A stretch of DNA of 34,251 bases from Nymphaea colorata (lineage: Eukaryota; Streptophyta; Magnoliopsida; Nymphaeales; Nymphaeaceae), in the NCBI RefSeq assembly GCF_008831285.2, contig NW_022204553.1:1-34251 (forward strand), read 5' to 3'. The notes beneath the pieces were generated by a model. The model was not told where the DNA came from. It made no database searches and saw only the letters and a program-made list of their open reading frames with translations. Position numbers and translations under genes: made by a program. Shown here piece by piece: positions 1-9,934 of the stretch; positions within the stretch are counted from its first letter, which is position 1; every line of letters begins with the position of its first letter.

Positions 1-71
1 CCCCAACCCCAACCCCAACCCCAACCCCAACCCCAACCCCCAACCCCAACCCCAACCCCAACCCCAACCCC
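1..71. repeat. Left telomere, (CCCCAA)n
   Basis: Tandem CCCCAA repeats begin at the first base and run into unique AT-rich sequence. One repeat near position 37 has five C instead of four. C4A2 repeats are the telomere type of Tetrahymena, Paramecium and other oligohymenophorean ciliates. With the matching repeat at the other end, they show that the window is a whole macronuclear chromosome. Confidence 0.98.
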
Positions 72-141
72 GCTTTGTTTAATTGAAATAGGGATAATTA
101 TATGACTGTAATCAAATTATGTTAAAAGTCAATTGGAGAAA

Positions 142-672
142 TCATTTCAAATTAAACCTCTCCTGCACCTTTATACTAATTTTGACAATCTCATTGATGT
201 TACTTTAAAATTCGACCACTCCAGTTGATGTACAGCGTAGCTTACTCTACATCTTCATTTCCTCCGTACCAGAGTCATCATATGGTCTTTCCTTACAGTA
301 GAAGAAGAATGATTCTGCTTGTTCTTCCCTTTCTCCATGATTCCAAAAAGGAAATACGATAGCGAACTTCAATCCCAATGCTTTCTCCACATCGAAATAA
401 GTAACAACGCACGTAACAACCCTACTCTAGCTCTAAAGACAATACTCATTGCCCATTTTGATTGGTTGTTGAGTATTGAACCACAGAGATTGATATTTCC
501 TAAAGTCATATTTGCTTTTGATTCGGTCGACATAATCCAAAAACTCCTCATCTTCCAGCGTGGAGGACATCTCATCAGTGACAGAAGTGGTCGAAGTGAC
601 GGCAAAAGGCACTGAAGTTCTTTTCTGCTTTACTCTTGCCCCCGCATTCTCTTTTGTCTCACAGCACCCCAT
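142..672 (-). CDS. Small hypothetical protein with MGCC N-terminus (176 aa)
   Basis: Single-exon frame closed by TGA, with four in-frame TAG/TAA codons read as Glu. The first ATG in frame gives MGCCETKE: glycine 2, cysteines 3 and 4, and Thr 6 fit the signal for N-myristoylation followed by palmitoylation, so the product may be bound to the inner face of a membrane. The rest has an acidic Ser/Thr-rich first half and a second half with mixed beta-like stretches and aromatic residues. No domain is recognised. An in-frame stretch upstream of the ATG is open for about 30 codons but has no ATG. It is the first gene after the left telomere and ends only about 70 bp from it. Function unknown. Confidence 0.7.
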
Positions 673-761
673 ACGGTTTAGAAGCTTATCGAATACCCTC
701 ACAATATCTTCCAATTCTATACGCAATCCTCCAAACTGAATGAATATGAAAAATGAGCAAA

Positions 762-2205
762 TCACAATCGTTACAGTTTCGGTAGGTAGATTGAGTTGTT
801 TTCGAACAGTTGTTTCCTCTTCGCGCAGGATTTTTCAAATTCGCTCCGGTCCCTCACGAAAAATGTGGAGCTGGATTTCCGAAGGAATTATTTCTTGTAC
901 CTGTTCTAACCGTTGACGCAGTGGATCGATTGGTCTTCGGCGTTGTGCAGCTTCCTGAAATCGATGTCTTCGTCCTCGGCCCTATCGTCGGCCATCTACA
1001 CTCCCAAGTGGTTGAACTTTGACCCTGAGGCGAAGCTGGCCTCGTTTTTGTGGGCCTGGAAGAACTTCTTGAGGACTGCTGCCGGTTCTTTAACGATCAT
1101 ATGTTCTGTCTTTTGCTTGAGGGACTCGACGATGAGGCTCCAATCCTTGTGTTTGTTCAAGTTCATGGCCATTTCTGCCAGGGGCATCGTGACCCTCTCC
1201 GGCTGTTTTTCGTGGATGGTGATGCCGAAGTAATGTTCCTTGACTATCCTCCTCTTGGAGAGGTGGATGTTGCTGATGGCCTTGTGCGGTTCGTTGCCCA
1301 TGTAGATGGACATGGCTGCACTCACCTGGTTGATGTTCAGCAGCTTGCTTTTCCCCTTCAGCCACCCCACTTCTCCCACGCTCCTAGTCCCCTCCTCGAA
1401 GTTCCCCCTCCTCTTCTCTTCGGGCTTGGTCAGGCTCTCCTCGATTTTCTTGATGTGGAGAGCTTGGTGGACCTATACCCTGAAAGTCTCCAAGCTTTTC
1501 TCTGAGTCATTATTTTGTAGTAGATTTTTGATTCCATTTCTGTGCAGTTTCTTGGCTGACCTTTTGGTCTTTTCGAGGAGATCCATGGTGAACTTGAGGT
1601 CGTTCATCATCTTGAACGAGTCCCTGCGGTCGCTGCTATTCTTCCTGGTCTGTTTATATTTTTTCTAGATGAGCTAATAGGCCTTGCTGTCGACCTCGTA
1701 TCCAATCAGCAGGCAGACGATGGAGCGGTAGAGGTCGTTCTCGATCTCAGCCTCGCCGAGTGCCTCCGCCATCCTCCAGTAGCGACTGGTGATGAAGTAG
1801 TGGGTCAATTTGGCGAGGATGACCAGTGAGAATTAGAAATAGGAGGTGCGCTTGAAGTGGTTGATGGCCAGCGCGTTGTAGATGCACTTGAGGTGGTAGC
1901 TGACGTTCATGAGCATGGCCTGCGAGTAGTTGCTGATGAAGGCCTTGAGTCTGTGGCAAAAGTAGAAGATGATGGCGTTGGAGATGAACTTGATGGGGAT
2001 GGCGGCTATCTGGGTAAGCAGGCAGTACCTTCTTGGCAGAGTATCTGACGCCCCAAATGTCGATTTTCTCGTCGATGCGCTCGCGGATGTCCCACTCCTC
2101 CAGCGCCCGCTTGATCTCCTCCAGCGGCGCACGATTATCTTCCTTTTTGGAAAATCCGTCCATTCTATTATACATACTACTGCAAGTCTTGTAGGAACCG
2201 ATCAT
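762..2205 (-). CDS. Hypothetical alpha-helical protein (474 aa)
   Basis: Two exons joined over a 19-nt GT-AG intron at 2010-2028, which restores one TGA-free frame over the whole gene. The first ATG after an upstream in-frame TGA gives MIGSYKTC. The first 230 residues are rich in Tyr, Phe, Leu and helical patterns (FHITSRYW-like segments, IENDLYRSIVCLLIGYE), perhaps a helical-repeat fold; the second half is Lys/Glu-rich and charged. In-frame TAR codons occur in clusters such as KAYELIEKKY. I do not recognise a family. The stop lies 89 bp before the ATG of the next minus-strand gene, and the next gene upstream ends 44 bp from this start, so three genes are packed head to tail. Confidence 0.65.
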
Positions 2206-2249
2206 CACAATCCCAGGAAAAGATCAAGAACGCGCCAGCCGAGACACCC

Positions 2250-3296
2250 TCACGTGCACTTCTGGATGTTGATCGTCTGGATGCGCAGACTCATGCCGAT
2301 GCGGCTCGGGATCTCCTTCTTTATTATCATTTCGGGCTCGTTGGCCAGGGAGATGGTCCTGGTTTCGGGCTGGAATTGGGTGAGTCGTTCGTAGTTGTTG
2401 TACTTGATGTAGTTTTCGAGGAAGCGCTTGTTCTTGGTGACCTGGTGGTTGTGGATGATGGGCAGCATCCCCTTGCTGCTGATCTTGTCGTCGTGGAACT
2501 GGCAGTCCTTCTCGTAGCGCTCCATGTTGTTCTTCAGCTTGTCGATCGCCGCCTCCACCTTCTTGTGCTTCTCCGAATGCTCGTTCCTAAACATGTGCTT
2601 CCCCTCCGAGGAGGAGGCCTCCTGACTGCCGAAGATCAGGCTTTTGATGTTGAGCTGGTACTTGGAGTTCATTTCTGTCTTCATGCGGCCCATAGATCTG
2701 CGGGCCTATCCGTCCTGCCGCTCGGCCAGTGCCTTTTTGGTTTCCAGTTTGGTGGCCATTTATTTGAAGAAGACGTTTCTGAGGTACTTGTTAAACTATT
2801 TGTCCTGCTTGAGGTTCTGGAAGGCGGCTTTGGGTTTCTTCGCGGGAGAATTATCGGCCTCCTGCGAGCAGAAGTCCAGATTGGGGAAGCTCAGCGTCTT
2901 TTCATCGTCGTCGGAAACGTCCTCGGTGAGGGTGTGGTTGGTCTCCTTCAGCAGGTTCTCCTTGGCCAGCTCCTTCTGGGAGAAGCCGTCGTCCTTGGTG
3001 TTTCGATGGATGGTGCGTTTCGATGATTGCACGTCGTCGGCTTCGTCCTCCTCCCTCTCCCTCTCCTCGCTGGCCTCCTCGCACATCTAGGTGGTGAGGC
3101 GGGCGGCGGTCTGCGGGAATTTGACCCGTTTGCGGGCGGCCTTTTGTCTGAATTTCTTGATGAAGGCGTCATTGAGGAGGTTTCTTTCCCTGAGTTTGGC
3201 GAGGAGGAAGTTGAAGCGTTCCTCGCGGGAGAGGGAATCGCGCTCCTTGGGCCTGCTTTTGGCGCAGTCAGGCGCAAGGTCCAGCAGATCGAGCAT
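2250..3296 (-). CDS. Hypothetical charged protein (348 aa)
   Basis: One uninterrupted frame of 349 codons if TAA/TAG are sense, closed by TGA. It starts MLDLLDLAPDCAK after an AT-rich leader. The sequence is highly charged: basic runs (KKFRQKAARKRVKF), an acidic stretch (EEREREEDEADD, VSDDDEK) and likely coiled-coil segments toward the C-terminus (HKKVEAAIDKLKNNMERYEKD). This could suit a nuclear or cytoskeletal protein, but no domain is recognised and no function is claimed. It is divergent from the next plus-strand gene across a 111-bp spacer. Confidence 0.65.
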
Positions 3297-3407
3297 GTTA
3301 GAAGAAATAAAAATATTTGATTATCATCAAAAACATCAAAAGTTTCCCCCACTCTCCGCCCGCATACCCCTCCTCGCCTCACCACCAAAATTAGCATAAA
3401 GGCATTG
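3297..3407. promoter_or_regulatory. Divergent intergenic spacer, probable bidirectional promoter
   Basis: AT-rich 111-bp spacer between the start codons of two divergent genes. It must contain both 5' untranslated regions and whatever promoter elements exist. No specific motif can be assigned. Confidence 0.4.
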
Positions 3408-4379
3408 ATGGGGACATCTGAGCAAAGCCATTATTATATCGATATTGATATCGTTGGAATGAATAGGAGGATCACCGAGGAGAACGAGGAGAGCCTTTCC
3501 CTTAACGATAACACGGAGTTCATCGAAGTGTATAACAATTTGGACTACTCGGACGAGTACTAGTCGGGTGGCTCGTCCGAGGAGCATTCCCTTTCGCGAT
3601 ACCACCAGACTGAGCTGCACAAGGTGGAGGAAATGAGCAAAATCAGCAAAAAGTAGTATCTGGATTCTTACCTCATCCAGCACGAGAAGAAGAAAAAGGC
3701 AATCAATCACTCCCTTAAAAGAAACAGCAACCTCGAAAGCAAATATGAGTTGGGAGCTTCCCCCTCCACCAAGGAAGAATATTCCCTACTAAATCCCCAC
3801 CCAGGCTCTCCAATTCGTCCAACAGGCCATTAGTGCAGTCGAAGCACGGAAATAGGCACGTCTAGATGCCCAGTTTGGATGAGGAGCCTTCTGAGAAGTC
3901 AGACGATGCCCATTTCTACCAGCAGGAAGAGCCCATGTACCACCACGAGAGAGGAACAGCGGCAGGATGAAGAAGCAAAGCAGCAGCCACTTCGAATCGA
4001 CAGTTTCCTCAACGCCCACCCTGTCCCCCTCAAAAACAAGAAGGGAGTGAGCGTCCTTGCCCAATCCAAACAGCCAAAGCAGCCAGAAAAGTACAGAATC
4101 CCGCCCCCCTAAGTGATAAAGTAAGAGGAAAGCATTGTGCTGGTCACTCTTCCCTAAAACTAAAGCATCAGCAGCAGCAGTCTCAACTACGATCCAAGAC
4201 AGTTGGAGAAGGCCATTCGCAAAAACTAGCAATAGCTTTAGCACCTCAGCCACACCTACTAGCGTCGCTTGAAGGACGTCCGCTTCAACTTCATCAACAC
4301 ATTCCTTCCTGAGCCATTAAAGCCGAAGAACAACGCATACAACTTGCTAAAATACATCGCCAACAAGCAAGAATACTGA
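3408..4379 (+). CDS. Hypothetical low-complexity protein (up to 323 aa)
   Basis: Open frame from ATG (MGTSEQSHYY) to TGA; a second in-frame ATG lies at 3459. The N-terminal 110 residues (ENEESLSLNDN, SKISKKEYLDSYLIQHEKKKK) and the C-terminal 60 (LKDVRFNFINTFLPEPLKPKNN) look coding. Between about 3800 and 3960 another frame reads more naturally (MPSLDEEPSEKSDDAHFY), so one or two short introns or base errors may exist. A 17-nt GT-AG segment at 3817-3833 would give the first shift, but no convincing second junction was found. Ser/Gln/Glu-rich and probably disordered. No family recognised. Confidence 0.5.
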
Positions 4380-4434
4380 CCCCTCCCCTAATCTTGATAT
4401 CATTATATATATTCTTCAAATGATCTGATCTTTA

Positions 4435-5412
4435 TCACTTTGCCTTGTTCTGGAACTCCAGCAATAGTGCATCGTAGTCTGGCAACTTGATCTTCATGAA
4501 GACGGCGAAGGCGAGGCACATGAGTCCCATGAGAGCGTAGGTGAAGGGGTAGAAGTAGACGGAGCTGCCCATCGAGCTGGGATTGACCACCAGCACGCCC
4601 TTCTTGATGCGCATGTCCCCGATCTTGAAGTGGTTGGAAGAGATCAGGTTGTACTTGCCGGCGGGCAGCGGCTGCTCGATGCGTCCCCACAGCTTGTACT
4701 TGGTGATCGCTCCCGAGTTCTTCATCCAGATCATGAAGTGGCCGTCCTCGGTGTCCTCCCACTGGGTGGTGGCGCTGTCGGCGGGCCGCTTGAACTGGCC
4801 GTAGACGTTGGGGAAGAGGGCGGACTCGTTGATGGGGATGCGGGTGCCTGCCTGGTTGTAGAGCTTGAAGGTGTCGTTGAAGGTCATCTTGGCTGGGTTA
4901 GGGAAGGATTGCCTGTGAAGCCGCAGGGATTGGCGACGAAAGCGGGATCCAACGGCGCGCCGGTGTAGCTGTGGACTTACCCATGTTTGAATTGGTGACG
5001 AAGGGAGTGCACTCCTTGCTTGCTTTTTTGAAGTCGATCGTCTTTCCTACGTGGGGCAGCACCTACCTGCAAGCTGGTCTGGACTCACAGAGTCGATATA
5101 TTTGCGATGGTTGATGTACGCATTCTGCAGCACATACACAAACGCGATCGGAGGCTCCAGGTCTTCCTTAATCTCCATGATATTCTCGCACGATTCTCCG
5201 CTCTTCCGCTCGAGGCAATCCTCGTTGTTGGCGTACAGAACCTCATACTCGTGAGTCTTGCTGTAGAGAGCCACCTGCATAACGGCGAGTCCTATGAAGA
5301 TGGCCCCCAGGACGACGGCCAGGATGAGTACGCTCCTCAAGGTCTTGAAGGGGTACCACGTCTTGTAGCAAAACCACGACAGGAAGCCCTGATTCTCTCT
5401 GCTCTACTCCAT
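4435..5412 (-). CDS. CDC50: CDC50/LEM3-family (TMEM30) P4-ATPase subunit
   Basis: CDC50 proteins are the obligate beta subunits of P4-ATPase lipid flippases; they guide the complex out of the ER and support transport of phospholipids to the cytoplasmic leaflet. Visible here: a short cytoplasmic N-terminus ending WYPFKTLRS, TM1 (VLILAVVLGAIFIGLAV), the YVLQNAYINHRKY and DQL motifs, SKECTPF, NPCGF, the family hallmark FNDTFKLYN, FMIWMKNSG, and TM2 near the C-terminus (FTYALMGLMCLAFAVF). Introns: 5047-5066 (20 nt, GT-AG) and 4893-4912 (20 nt, GC-AG), the latter joining PCGF to the FNDTF exon. A third frame change near 4961-4982 is either a 20-nt intron with a GTAAGT donor but a CG end, or one missing base in a CCC run. 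About 305 aa, normal for the family. It is divergent from a Rab gene only 22 bp away. Confidence 0.92.
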
Positions 5413-5434
5413 TTGAATCTCAGATATAATATCC
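5413..5434. promoter_or_regulatory. 22-bp divergent spacer between CDC50 and Rab start codons
   Basis: Only 22 bp separate the two opposed ATG codons, with an AT-rich core (ATATAATAT). Both transcripts must start within this segment, or promoter elements must lie inside one of the coding regions. Both ATGs are well supported by the conserved N-termini that follow. Confidence 0.5.
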
Positions 5435-6073
5435 ATGAAAAAGAACCCCAAGGTGATCCTGCTGGGCGACACGAGTAATCCTGAGCTGATAAAGACGTGG
5501 GTAAGACGAGCATCCTGCAGGTGCTTCACGGCTCTTTCCCCGAGAAGACTTCGAATACGTTGGGGGCGTGTTTCCACCGTTACGAGTGGAGGACGGTCGG
5601 GGGTAGCCGATGCGTATGGACCTGTGGGACACTGCGGGGCAGGAGAAGTTCAGGTCGCTGCTGACCCTCTACTATAAAAATAGCGATGCGGTTGTGATCG
5701 TATTCGATATCAACGATCCCGCCACCTTTAAAACCGTCGACTACTGGGCCAGACAAATAGAAACCAATTGCGAAAACATGCCTTGTATATCGTTGTAAAC
5801 ATAGGCATCGTACTAGTCGGGAACAAGGTGGACCTGAGGGTGGCAGGCCGAGGAGTATCACAATAGTAGGTGCGTCGGTACTTATCGAAGCGAGGCAAGT
5901 GGTAGTTTTTGGAGTGTTCTGCGAAGTAGAACCTAAACGTGAAGCAAATCTTCAAGGTGGTGGCGGGGATGCTGCGTTAGACGGAGAAGGAGCGGTAGCG
6001 GGTGGCGCAGGCCTCCAAGATGAAGATCCACCCCAGCAAGCTGCGCAAGAACAGCGAGAGCTCCTGCTGCTGA
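5435..6073 (+). CDS. Rab-family small GTPase (199 aa)
   Basis: Vesicle-traffic GTPase. P-loop GDTNVGKTS (residues about 11-19), switch II WDTAGQEKF, NKVD, and ECSAK with the following position encoded by TAG, where Rabs usually have Glu (SAKENLNV). The C-terminus ends SSCC, a double-geranylgeranylation signal. Introns of 20 nt at 5475-5494 (within the P-loop) and 5785-5804 (just before the NKVD strand), both GT-AG. Between switch I and WDTAGQ the frame changes at a five-G run (5599-5603); adding one G gives TLGACFHRYEWRTVGGEPMRM, about the normal Rab spacing, so a missing base is likelier than an intron. A 17-nt GT-AG alternative (from the TLGA codons onward) would delete strand beta-2. The exact Rab class is not assigned. 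Confidence 0.93.
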
Positions 6074-6169
6074 CCCACCCAGATCTATTTCATTTTCATG
6101 GTCTCTCGCCCTATCATCCATCACATTTATCGGATTGCCAATACAATAGTCCACAATATTAAATATCAT

Positions 6170-7424
6170 TCACTCCTGGTTAAACGGGAAGGCGCTCGCG
6201 AAGAGGATGGGCGTGGGGAAGATGGCGAAGTAGGAGGGCAGGAAATGCCCCATGCTGCGGTTTTCAAATTGATTTTGCGTGATTTGGCATTGTGAGTACA
6301 AATTCCCCATATTTTGGGTATTTGCACCCTGGAGCTTATCCCCTCCGATGGCAGTCCTGCGCTGCTCCAGCAGGGCTTCACCCGCGTTTGGGCTTTTTTA
6401 TTAATTTTATCTTTCCGCGGAACTATTATTAATATTTTATATATGGCCTTCGGGCGGAGGCAGCCGTTCCAACATCGAATCCTGCGCCTCAGGCGCCATC
6501 TCCATGAGTTCCGAGTGATAAGTCCTGAGGTTGGCGATTTTGAAGGGCGGGGGTGTGATTTCCATTTTTTATAAATCCCTTGCAAGAATCTTTCTAATAA
6601 TTTTCCGCTCGTTATAGGCGCCCCGCTCCCTATCCTGCAGCTGGCGAATGATGATCGATTTGAAGCGATTCTTGATCATGTGCTCGGTGCGGGCGGGCAG
6701 CACCTCGCGGCAGAGCTCCGCCCACTTGTGCCCCTTCTCCATCACGAACTCCAGAATCGCCCTGTCTTCCGCCGCCGTCCACTATCCGCTGAGGTAATCT
6801 TATTTCTTACTGCTTTTTGCTATCGTCCAAATGGTTAAACCACTGCTACCTGCATTGCTTGCCAGAACGGTAGAAGGCTCGTCCCGAACGCTCGAATAGG
6901 CTTCGCGACACCTCGTTCCACCTGTTTATCATCGAAGAGTCCCTAGGTCATGAACGGACTACCTCATGATCTCCCGCAGCAGTTCGCATTATTGGGAGAG
7001 CCACGCGCGGTGGGATTCCGCGGGGGAGGAACTGACCAGTTTCCTGGCTTCGAACTCAAGCATTTGGAGGGGTTTAGGAACGAAAATGGATTGAATTTGC
7101 TGCCAAAGGTGGGGCGGCTTGATGAGGAGGGTGTTACGAACTAGAGGAGGAGGGTGTTGTCGAGGAAGGAAAGGGCGAGGAGGAGCCAGTGGTAGAGGCG
7201 AAGTTCATTCTAGAACCATGAGGTTTGCGCCTTTAGCGGGTTGTTGTGATAGCTATAGGTAAAAAATAGTTATACTGTTTGAGTGTTCGTTGGTAAAACA
7301 TCCTCATTTTCTTCACGGTCAGCCCGTTGAGCACGCCCACGCCGATCCTGTTGGCCTTGCTCGCCGTCCGCACGCCCTCCTTGTAGTTCTCCGCAGCTTA
7401 CAACCTGCCCAGCACCGCCTACAT
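6170..7424 (-). CDS. Two-repeat Myb/SANT DNA-binding protein (389 aa)
   Basis: Probable nuclear DNA-binding regulator. Two Myb repeats: about residues 127-178 (RAWLSQQCELLREIM, INRWNEVSRSLF, GKQCREQWFNHL, whose Glu is a TAG codon at 6846-6848) and about 187-229 (QWTAAEDRAILEFV, HKWAELCREV, RTEHMIKNRF). The regular Trp residues and the QCRExW and KNRF motifs are diagnostic. Five exons with introns at 7253-7275 (23 nt), 7118-7137 (20), 6943-6962 (20) and 6789-6810 (22), all GT-AG; with these removed the frame is exact from ATG to TGA. The N-terminal 120 residues are a Leu/Trp-rich region without recognised domain; the C-terminal tail is Gln/Asn-rich and disordered. Its start borders the long noncoding region. 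Confidence 0.85.
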
Positions 7425-8460
7425 TTAATTTTTATATCTCCAAACCCAAGTACCATTAAATCGCTGCCCACCGCTGTTTTCCCCCCACCCGCCCCCAGGC
7501 CCGCCCGCCCGCCGCCCCCTCGCACTCCCGCCCTCCTCCTTTTATCGTTTATTACCCCCTTGTCACAATTCCCCGAGAAATGGCCCCTGTTGTTTCCAAT
7601 AAAAAACAAGCACATTCTCTTCAAATTCACTCAGAATTCAGAATTGTCCGTTTCCCGAGGACGGAGGAGGAGGGTGGCAGGTGGTGGGGGACTAGTGCCG
7701 GGGGGAGGCAGTTAATGGTCCTGAAATGGCTGTTGGGCGTATATATAACCCCTAATTAAAATTAAAAGAGAATTCTTACCGAAAACACCTCCCAAAATGC
7801 ATTTTTTACCAATGTTTTTTTCTCGATCCGCCTCTCCTCGGCCCCACCCGCCCCACAAGCCCCCTTCTATACTTCCTCGCCCCCCAATAAACGATTTAAT
7901 CCCCATTTTTACTGAATCACTCCGGAGAGGCTCGCTTTTTAAAAAGAGCAGCAGGCGAGTTGCGCCCGTGGGGTGCTGGGGAGGACAAGGGTATGAGGTG
8001 AATTCACTAAAAATGTCCTCCATTTATGGGAAGCGGTCCTGAAAGTGGCCCATCCGCGCTCTCACTTTGCCACATTACCCCACAGCCTCCCGCTTTCCTT
8101 TTGGAATTTTTGATCCAACCGACCGATCGCCGCTAATTTCAACCAAAATCCCCCCAAAACCCCTTACAACCGAGTTTGGGAAGGCTTTCTAAGAATTTTA
8201 AATGCGTTTTTTGCAAATTTAGAAGCAAAAAATAATACACGCCCTCTACTCCCCGAAATGGCTCCACAGGCAGCAGCACACCCAACGGCAGTGCGTGGGG
8301 CCAGCGGAGTGGAGCATTCGCGGTGGCAGTCACAGAAAAACATTTCCCTTATGTGTTTTTCTTCCACGATATAAATAACTTTAGAAAGTAGTTTAACTTT
8401 ATTCAAGCTCAGCCCACCCAGTCCCACTTTGCCCAAATCCACACAAACAGCCTTATCCCA
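7425..8460. other. 1-kb noncoding region with C- and G-tracts
   Basis: The only spacer over 400 bp. It lies upstream of the Myb gene and downstream of the small coiled-coil gene. Contents: a C-run-rich block at about 7480-7535 (G-quadruplex potential on the minus strand), a G-rich block at about 7660-7712 on the plus strand, another C-rich block at 7840-7885, alternating AT segments, and an inverted repeat around 7930-7959 (CTCGC ... GCGAG). Short frames here (for example on the minus strand at 7712-8023) have skewed Gly/Pro/Arg composition and no homology I recognise. No tRNA, snRNA or telomerase-RNA signature was seen. A promoter/5' leader, replication-related element or unrecognised RNA gene are all possible. 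Confidence 0.5.
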
Positions 8461-8921
8461 TCAGGATGCCTTCTTCATGAGTTCTTAGAACCTCCTGTTG
8501 AACTTCTTCTCGATTTCCTCCACCTTCTTCTTGTACTCGCTGTGCAGCGCCTCCTCCTCCAGGTAGAGATCAAACCGGTGCAGCATGAAGTCCTCCAGAG
8601 AGTTGAACACGTTCTTCTTTATCAATCGCAGGTCGCTGGTCAGTTCCTTGTGGTGGATGAACTTCTGGATCTCGTTGTCGAAACAGATCCGCTACTTTAG
8701 GGGAATTGTACGAAGTTTTTGTAGCTTCGCATCTTCTCGGTGAAGTCGATAGAGAGTCCCTTTTCCTGGAGATAGTTCCTGATCTTCTTGCTCTTGGCGA
8801 GGATGTCGTGGAAGGCCTTGTCGATATCCACTTCCGCGTAGATGTAGACTTCCTTTTCCTCGGCGATGGCGTTCTTGTCCTCGGTGGTGTGCACGCGCGG
8901 ATTGGGATTGGCGTTGCTCAT
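8461..8921 (-). CDS. Small hypothetical coiled-coil protein (146 aa)
   Basis: Two exons with a 20-nt GT-AG intron at 8692-8711; the joined frame runs from ATG (MSNANPNPRVHTTED) to TGA. After a polar 25-residue start the protein is helical and charged (AFHDILAKSKKIRNYLQEK, EYKKKVEEIEKKFNRRFEELMKK). No family recognised. It follows the V-ATPase F gene on the same strand after only 28 bp. Confidence 0.7.
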
Positions 8922-8949
8922 GATAATGACGATTGTTATGTTATAATCA

Positions 8950-9379
8950 TCAGTTGCCCTCGGAGAGCTCGGAACCGTACAGCAAACGGTGGGCGCGCTG
9001 CATCACCACGTCCTTCACGGGGTCGTAGGGCTTCTCCTTAGATGGGATTTCCAGAATCACAGGGTAGATCTACTCGCGTTGGGATATGGTCTCGCGCAGG
9101 AACCTGTCGCTTACCTCCTGCGTGACCAGCACGACGGAGATGTTGGTGTCTCGGAGGAAGCGGCCGAAGACTGCCTCCACTGACTGTTTGGTGGATTCTT
9201 GCTCGTGAGAGGGGTACTTTAGTCGACGATGAGGTAGTTGGTTTCGCCGCGGATGTTGCGCTCGCCTATCCCGGTGAGGAGGAAGCCAGTGACTGTGTCC
9301 TAGGTCAGCGGGAAGCTACTTCGTCGCCGACGATGGCGATCAGCTTGTTGCCTTCGGTCTTCTTGAAGTTCGGCTTCAT
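8950..9379 (-). CDS. VMA7: V-type H+-ATPase subunit F (129 aa)
   Basis: Subunit F is part of the central rotor stalk of the V1 sector, which couples ATP hydrolysis to proton pumping into acidic compartments such as food vacuoles and contractile-vacuole membranes. Diagnostic: IAIVGDEDTVTGFLLTGIGERN near the N-terminus, NYLIVD, and YPVILEIPSKEKPYDP near residue 100. Two 20-nt GT-AG introns at 9300-9319 and 9198-9217; the first splits GDE from DTV, the invariant motif, which fixes its position. Length agrees with the family (about 120-130 aa). Divergent from a RING gene across 144 bp. Confidence 0.96.
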
Positions 9380-9523
9380 GATATGATTAAAAATATATTA
9401 ATAAATGCCTCCAGCCCGAGCATAGGGGAAATCGCTGGGAATGCTATGGTGGGTGTGGTGGTGGGCGATCGGACAGGATCGTGTATGTTGGGTGTATTAT
9501 ATTATTTGAACAGGAACGGTTAG
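9380..9523. promoter_or_regulatory. Divergent spacer between V-ATPase F and RING gene
   Basis: AT-rich 144-bp spacer between two opposed start codons; presumed to hold both promoters. No motif assigned. Confidence 0.35.
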
Positions 9524-9934
9524 ATGGGCGCTTCCTGCATCACTGCCAAGAACGACAACGACAAGGAGAACATCCGTCCCAACAACCTCTCCAGCAGCCA
9601 CTTGGAAATCGCATTAAAGGGCAATACCAACTTACAGGCGCAAACAACTCCAAATAGAAAATCGCAGCAAGCATCCATCAAGATAGCATAGTCGAGCAAA
9701 GTGAACAAAAGCGACTCGCGTTTCAGTTGTGCCCTCTGTCAGTAGAAGTTCAACAATAAGGAGAAAATGCCAGTCGTCCTTTGCCAGCAGAAGCATACCA
9801 TGTGTCTAGAATGCAAGGAAATGCTGCTGGCCACCCCTGTGCAGAGATACAGGGTGTGTCCGTGGTGCAATACCATGGTGGAGGAACAAATGGTGCGTGC
9901 TAATGAGGAGATATTGGGGGAACTGAGGAGTTGA
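9524..9934 (+). CDS. RING-type zinc finger protein, likely membrane-anchored (136 aa)
   Basis: Intronless. The C-terminal half holds a RING-like finger: CALC at about residues 69-72, then LCQQKHTMCLEC and CPWC near residue 115. The residue two places after CALC is encoded by TAG (9743-9745); Glu is usual there in RINGs. RING domains recruit E2 enzymes, so an E3 ubiquitin ligase is likely. The N-terminus MGASCITAK has Gly 2 and Cys 5, compatible with myristoylation plus palmitoylation. The middle is polar and disordered. Confidence 0.8.

Noticed and set aside
7712-8023. Minus-strand open frame in the noncoding region
   Set aside because: Gly/Pro/Arg-skewed composition from G/C tracts, no recognisable motif, and no frame continuation typical of the real genes.
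8145-8165. CCCCCCAAAACCCC in the noncoding region, similar to a telomere template
   Set aside because: It would specify C4A4 repeats, not the C4A2 repeats of this chromosome, and no telomerase RNA structure is visible.
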